Source: Spongilla lacustris (lineage: Eukaryota; Porifera; Demospongiae; Spongillida; Spongillidae). From it: a stretch of DNA of 64,000 bases. A program made the position numbers and the translations under genes. Positions 58,733 through 64,000 of this stretch are shown here, in pieces (the first letter of the stretch is position 1; each line of letters opens with the position of its first letter). The stretch is from NCBI GenBank assembly GCA_949361645.1, contig OX442431.1, forward strand, positions 4,729,645-4,793,644. Reading direction: 5' to 3'. Under the pieces are notes generated by a model. The model was not told the DNA's origin and did not search any database. It was given only the letters and a program-made list of their open reading frames with translations.

Positions 58733-58974
58733 TTGCGCTCGCTTTCCCGACCTTTTGTTGCCTCATTCTGTTCCTCTGGCGCCAAATGACATACACCTTA
58801 CCAATGCCTTGGGCCACTTTAATTCTCCCATTGACAAACTTTCTGTTGCTTCACTGGTCCACTCACCTGTCAGTCAGAAGCTCTCCATCTTCTAATGTGG
58901 ATGTCTTTCAAATTATTTCTCTGCTGCTAATGCTCGAGGCTAGGCTTTTATCAATATCAGCCCCCCCCCCCCCC

Positions 58975-59420
58975 CCACCCCAAGCGTTCAGTTACTCCCT
59001 CCTCACCCAAGCTTTCAGTTACTCCCTCCCCCCCAAGCTTTCAGTTACTCCCTCCCCCAAGCTTTCAGTTACTCTCTCCCCCCCCAAGCTTTCAGTTACT
59101 CCCTCCCCCAAGCTTTCAGTTACTCTCTCCCCCTCCCAAGCTTTCAGTTACTCCCTCCCCCCCCCAAGCTTTCAGTTACTTCCTCCCCCCCAAGCTTTCA
59201 GTTACTCCCTCCTCCCCAAGCTTTCAGTTACTCCCTCCCCCCCCAAGCTTTCAGTTACTCCCTCCCCCCCAAGCTTTCAGTTACTCTCTCCCCCCAAGCT
59301 TTCAGTTATTCCCTCCCCCCCCAAGCTTTCAGTTACTCCCTCCCCCGTTACTCCCTCCCCCCAAGCTTTCAGTTACTCCCTCCCCCCAAGCTTTCATTTA
59401 TTCCCTCCCCCCCCCCCCCC
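58975..59420. repeat. Satellite with AAGCTTTCAGTTACTCCCTCCCCC unit
   Basis: About sixteen copies of a 24-30 bp unit with a variable C tract. The same unit resumes at 60641-60757, so the array is interrupted by inserted DNA. Confidence 0.93.
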
Positions 59421-59426
59421 CCCCAA

Positions 59427-60638
59427 CAGGGGCGGATACAGGAATTTTTAAAGGGGGGGGCACGGTTAATAAAAGTTATAAGAAAGTGGGCGTGGACACC
59501 AAAAGGGGGTGGGTGCGGGATTCGCGCGGAAGCTTTTGATACTATCTAAGTAGTAAAGCATTAAAACTATGCTAGTTTTAGTGCTTTATTTATATGTACA
59601 GTTAAAAATTGCACTACAAGAAAAGTATTTGCACCGTGCTGGTAGATGAGCAAATATAGTTTCGGGCCTAAAATTGTTGCGAAAAATATTATTAGCCATA
59701 ATGCTTCATTTGAGTCATAAATAGCAAAATAGGGATACGAAATATTCACTTTCCTTTTGATATAAGGCGCCGGCCGAGGTTGGTTTCCGCAGCAAAAAAA
59801 TGTATGAAAATCATATGGCAAATCAACGATTGTATGTGCATGCAGGCTGCATGTAATCAGTCTGTATCAGCTAGTATGTATATGTGTCAGATCACTTGTA
59901 AAATCAAGTCTCGATTTGCGATCTTCTTTTCATTTTTCATTTTTGCTGTGCTTCTCTCCCACAATAGGCGATAAATATGTATACTACAGTGAATATGTAT
60001 CCGACACAATACATGTATATTCCGTTCTATGGGTACTACAGGCAGAGAAAATATATAATCTCTGCTACAGGTAACAACTGTTCGATGTTAACGCAGGACC
60101 TACATGTGGCAGATCGACATCAATGTTATGATACCGTCTGCGTAACTGCTCTAGCATCAATCATAGATAATAGAGTAGGGGATTGGCACTACTACTACTC
60201 TATTATCTATGCATCAATCAACCAACCGGTTAGGTACTAGGTATGAATAACGATTAGCGCTACAAACGCTGTACATGACCGATCAGATCGCTCCGCTATC
60301 AGTGTGCGCTTGAAAACACAAGAAAACACTCAGATTATTGACGAGTAACGTGCCACGTCATGTGAATATAGTAAGATTATTGAATTGGGAGGGGGGGGGG
60401 GGGGGGGGGGGGGGCAAGTCCCCCCGGTGCCCCCCCCCCCCCCCCCCCCCCCCCTAGATCCGCCCCTGTGACAGTACATGTATCAGCGCTGTAGCTAACC
60501 GCGGCACTGTTTCGTGCGGTTATAATCGCACGCGGTACGCAAAACACACTCATGAATATTTAATGAGTCGTCCGGAAGGGGGGGGGGCACGTGCCCCCGG
60601 TGCGCCCCCCCCCCCCCCCCCCCTGGATCCGCCACTGC
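59427..60638. mobile_element. hAT-type G/C-tract element(s) inserted in the satellite
   Basis: Starts CAGGGGCGGATACAGG, followed by a G tract, and ends TGGATCCGCCACTG; the satellite unit continues on both sides. The flanks share CCCAA (59422-59426 and 60639-60643), compatible with a short target duplication. A second right end, CTAGATCCGCCCCTG, lies at 60454-60468, preceded by a G tract and a C tract, so a second copy is probably nested. No transposase was recognised inside. Confidence 0.5.
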
Positions 60639-60640
60639 CC

Positions 60641-60757
60641 AAGCTTTCAGTTACTCCCCCCCCCCAAGCTTTCAGTTACTCCCTCCCCCCCCAAGCTTTC
60701 AGTTACTCCCCCCCCCCCCCCCCCGTCCCCCCCAAGCTTTCAGTTACTCCCTCCCCA
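60641..60757. repeat. Continuation of the AAGCTTTCAGTTACTCCC satellite
   Basis: Four copies of the same unit as at 58975-59420, with long C tracts. Confidence 0.93.
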
Positions 60758-60919
60758 GACCTGCACCTTGATCCAGTTGAGTTGCTACCACGTGGTGGTT
60801 GGGTGTAGGACACCTCTCCCAGGGCTCTCAGCGTGCCTACAGCCCTGCCCACAGTCTGGAGCATCTCAGACAGCACCACGCCTTAACCTGCACATGTGGG
60901 AGTGATGCTATCTCACGCC

Positions 60920-61385
60920 ACAATGTTCTGAGGGATAGCACAGTGCACTGAGGGACAGCACAGTGCACTGAGGGATAGCACAGGGCACTGAGGGACAGCA
61001 CAGGGCACTGAGGGACAGCACAGGGTACTGAGGGACAGCACAGTGCACTGAGGGACAGCACAGGGCACTGAGGGACAGCACAGGGTACTGAGGGATAGCA
61101 CAGGGCACTGAAGACAGCACAGGGCACTGAGGGACAGCACAGTGCACTGAGGGACAGCACAGGGCACTGAGGGACAGCACAGGGTACTGAGGGACAGCAC
61201 AGGGCACTGAGGGACAGCACAGGGCACTGAGGGACAGCACAGTGCACTGAGGGACAGCACAGTTCACTGAGGAACAGCACAGGGCACTGAGAGACAGCAC
61301 AGTGCACTGAGGGACAGCACAGTTCACTGAGGAACAGCACAGGGCACTGAGGGACAGCACAGTGTTCTGAGGGACAGCACAGGGC
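60920..61385. repeat. 20-bp minisatellite ACAGCACAGGGCACTGAGGG
   Basis: About twenty-three copies with a few base variants (GTGCACTG, GGTACTG). The Cys-rich minus-strand frames across it are artefacts. Confidence 0.95.
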
Positions 61386-61476
61386 ATTTCCTCCACTGTG
61401 CACACAAGTACATGCTGGAGCTGGGCTCTTTCCTGACCATTCACAGGCAAGACACTCTAATGTCCTGATAACAGAA

Positions 61477-61710
61477 TTGGGATCTCAGAAGGCCCCACTA
61501 AATCGTTCAACTTTAGCTGAAGTGGGAGCAACGGTTGGTGCAGTCCTTGAGGCAACGGAGAGCAGGAAACACCAGGCCAATGGTGCAAAGTACTCAGCTC
61601 TGGGATGGGTCTCAATCCCTTATGTTATCAACTCTTACGGGGCATGGGGGCAAGGATCGAGGCTTCTATTTGTTTTGCAGGGATCATTTCTAGGCTCGAT
61701 TCATAGCTGA
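61477..61710 (+). pseudogene. Possible C-terminal fragment of a retroelement polyprotein
   Basis: The plus frame reads ATESRKHQANGAKYSALGW then IPYVINSYGAWG. This pattern (ESRKHxxN..K...LGW...P.V..YGxWG) resembles the end of reverse-transcriptase polyproteins of non-LTR elements in invertebrates. No polymerase core is nearby. The assignment is from memory of the motif and tentative. Confidence 0.35.
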
Positions 61711-62397
61711 CTACCCAGGTTGCATGTGTCATTCAACTTCTACAAATGTAAGCATTTGCCTTGGTGCATATGCTAGAGCCATCCTCTGCAGGGTGTGCTA
61801 GAGCCATCCTCTGCAGGGCATGAACTGTACGAGATGCTTTATTGTAGTAGCATGCATTTATATGATAATTATGTCTACAATATTTATTATTACAATTATT
61901 ATTATAATTTCATATCATTATTATCTTGTAACATTTTAATGTTGAAAAAAACCAAAGAGGTGTTAATGATAACAAGGTTAGTGGTAAAGATAGGTCTTAA
62001 GGGACAGTGGTAACAAAGTTAATGGAAGAAGTGGTGTATGCTGGGAGTCCTGCAGATGATTGGGCACCTTTAATGCATTGAATGGACAATCAAAGTAGGG
62101 AGAGTGGCAGTGAGGGCCAACGGTGGACAACCCATATAAGATATGTGCCATGAGGAGCGCCACAAGGCGATGTTTGTATGTAGTTATGGCAATCTATACA
62201 TCTGAGGTGCCAGAGAAGTGGCTAGGTCACCATACTGCATGCTGGAGATTACATGTAGTTCATAAATAGCACCTTCAGCACCAGGTTTCCAGAGACGATT
62301 ATTTCAAAATAACGCATGTTTTATAAGCAAGCAAGCTATAAAATCGGCTTAAGTCTGAAATGCATTGGTTGATGGGGAGCTGCCCTTTGCCCCTCCC

Positions 62398-62435
<38 letters not shown>

Positions 62436-63040
62436 CCCCCCCCCCCCCCCCCCCACCACCCCCAATGGCTCCACCTGGTCTCAAACCTTAGTGTATTCTT
62501 AGCAAAACCTGACTGGCCACTTATGTGATTTGTACATTGTACCTGACAATTTATCCTTATCAGTAGCAAGTAGCTATGGTTTCAACTTGGTCATTGTGCT
62601 ACCATCACTTCCAAAGGACCTTATGGATGTGTATAGGTCAGGAATAGCATAAGATATTATCCCTCTCACCCAACTATGAGGTATGCCTTGCCCATTGTGC
62701 AAATCTACTTTTTAAGTCACAAAGCATAATGCAACAGATAAAATGGTAAACACGGCAATAAATATTACTCTGTTAGTCATATTTTAGTATGCATATTAGT
62801 ATGCATACTTGATCGTCACTATGCTGCAAAGGTTGGTGAGCTGTTTTCTTCCACCACTTCTATACTGCAGTGCCCGTTATCCCCAATCTCTCAAGCACCA
62901 AACATAGTTTCAAACATGTCCAAAAGAAAGCCTACTTCACTAGAGAAGGATGGCAACGTGAAGAAACATTCATGCAGTTCATCAATGTGTACCCCTGCAT
63001 TTATCCAACACCTTTCATCAAGTCCACCACTAACCTAAAT
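61711..63040. other. Intergenic stretch with simple sequence only
   Basis: Contains a 25-bp direct duplication (61770-61820, TGCTAGAGCCATCCTCTGCAG), a CT microsatellite followed by a C tract (62401-62455) and no recognised gene. Confidence 0.4.
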
Positions 63041-63397
63041 CTCATCCCCATGCCACTTTATCCTCATCACTCATCCCCATGCCACTTTATCCTCATCACT
63101 CATCCCCATGCCGCTTCATCCTCATCACTCATCCCCATGCCGCTTCATCCTCATCACTCATCCCCATGCCACTTTATCCTCATCACTCATCCCCATGCTG
63201 CTTCATCCTCATCACTCATCCCCATGCCGCTTCATCCTCATCACTCATCCCCATGCCACTTTATTCTCATCACTCATCCCCATGCCACTTTATTCTCATC
63301 ACTCATCCCCATGCCACTTCATCCTCATCACTCATCCCCATGCCACTTTATTCTCATCACTCATCCCCATGCCGCTTCATCCTCATCACTCATCCCA
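63041..63397. repeat. 29/30-bp minisatellite CATGCCACTTCATCCTCATC
   Basis: About twelve copies, each ending ACTCATCCC. It keeps frames open in all phases, so the 270-codon frame covering it is not evidence for a gene. Confidence 0.95.
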
Positions 63398-63805
63398 GGT
63401 ATACCTTACCACCTGCCACCAAGGATGCAGCTGAATGTCAAGCCTGCATGGTTTGCACCTCCATCTCAAGATGTCCTCCAGGATGTCATCGTGCAGTACA
63501 TGCAGTATTGCCAGACAAGTCTTGAATGGCCATCAGCCAGCTCAGAACCAAAGATTCGCATCCTCCATTCTTCTCCAGGAATGCTCTCAAGCTCAAGAAG
63601 CTCCTGTCGTTCCCATCTAGACCATGCTATGCCCTCTGCTATGGGCCCCAGACAGCTGCCATGCTGTGATCACATCAGCTAGGGAGTATTGTTGGTTCAT
63701 GTGCTTGCTCTGTTCCTCACTCCCGCAAGAAGCAGAAGGAAGCCAACCATTTACTATCTCTTCTGCCTAAGCTGTGTGACCCTCAGTCTGCGATTGCTTC
63801 TCTTA

Positions 63806-64000
63806 GGTCATGTGCTTCCTTCTCAGGTCATGTGCTTCCTTCTCAGGTCATGTGCTTCCTTCTCAGGTCATGTGCTTCCTTCTCAGGTCATGTGCTTCCT
63901 TCTCAGGTCATGTGCTTCCTTCTCAGGTCATGTGCTTCCTTCTCAGGTCATGTGCTTCCTTCTCAGGTCATGTGCTTCCTTCTCAGGTCATGTGCTTCCT
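63806..64000. repeat. 20-bp minisatellite TTCTCAGGTCATGTGCTTCC running off the window
   Basis: At least nine perfect copies to the last base, so its full length is unknown. Confidence 0.97.

Noticed and set aside
60837..61450. Cys-rich minus-strand frames of 115-188 codons
   Set aside because: Direct readings of the 20-bp ACAGCACAGGGCACTGAGGG array with no signal peptide or flanking coding context.
62870..63682. 270-codon plus-strand frame
   Set aside because: Its middle is the 30-bp array and all three phases stay open there. The non-repeat ends show no family motif, although the Cys-containing stretch after 63420 is slightly unusual.

Overview
This is eukaryotic, almost certainly invertebrate animal DNA: spliced genes, animal-specific protein families, an LTR retrotransposon, cut-and-paste transposon relics and very dense micro- and minisatellites. 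The mixture (myosin XVIII, an AIG1-type GTPase with a coiled coil, SWIM/YqaJ-type and piggyBac relics) suggests an early-branching or marine invertebrate such as a sponge, but the species cannot be fixed from the sequence. There is one 200-base assembly gap (16147-16346).

Left part (1-23.8 kb) is repeat-rich. A broken SWIM/YqaJ-type gene runs off the left edge (minus strand). A 945-bp hAT-like non-autonomous element (994-1938) and a 169-bp TA-flanked MITE (2587-2755) follow. Two paralogous AIG1/GIMAP-like GTPase loci come next: a degenerate copy (about 3057-5176) and an intact 541-residue copy (12196-13821). Between them sits a Ty3/gypsy LTR element (5553-10817) with a perfect 5-bp target duplication. 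A piggyBac relic with long inverted termini lies at 16532-17778. A possible small plus-strand spliced gene of unknown function lies at 21929-22671.

Central and right part (23.9-56.2 kb) is one large minus-strand gene, a myosin XVIII (MYO18-like). I resolved 29 coding exons whose splice phases all agree and sum to 7485 nt, about 2494 residues. The order is a Lys/Glu-rich N-terminus, PDZ domain, degenerate motor, IQ-type neck, long coiled coil, and an acidic repetitive tail. Nearly every larger intron carries its own minisatellite, including a 1.7-kb pyrimidine/purine array. Intron 12 hosts a complete intronless plus-strand gene for a secreted VWFC-domain protein (41602-42276), with a TATA box and a 250-bp tandem duplication in front of it.

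Head-to-head with the myosin gene, its start codon 128 bp away, is a plus-strand two-exon gene resembling ZMAT5 (U11/U12 snRNP 20 kDa protein), apparently without the CCCH finger. From 57.5 kb to the end there are satellites, hAT-type G/C-tract element ends and one probable retroelement fragment, with no confident gene.

I found no CRISPR array, rRNA or tRNA, and no new multi-gene system. The most unusual items are the private intronic minisatellites, the repeat-expanded myosin tail, the nested secreted gene and the CCCH-less ZMAT5-like gene.
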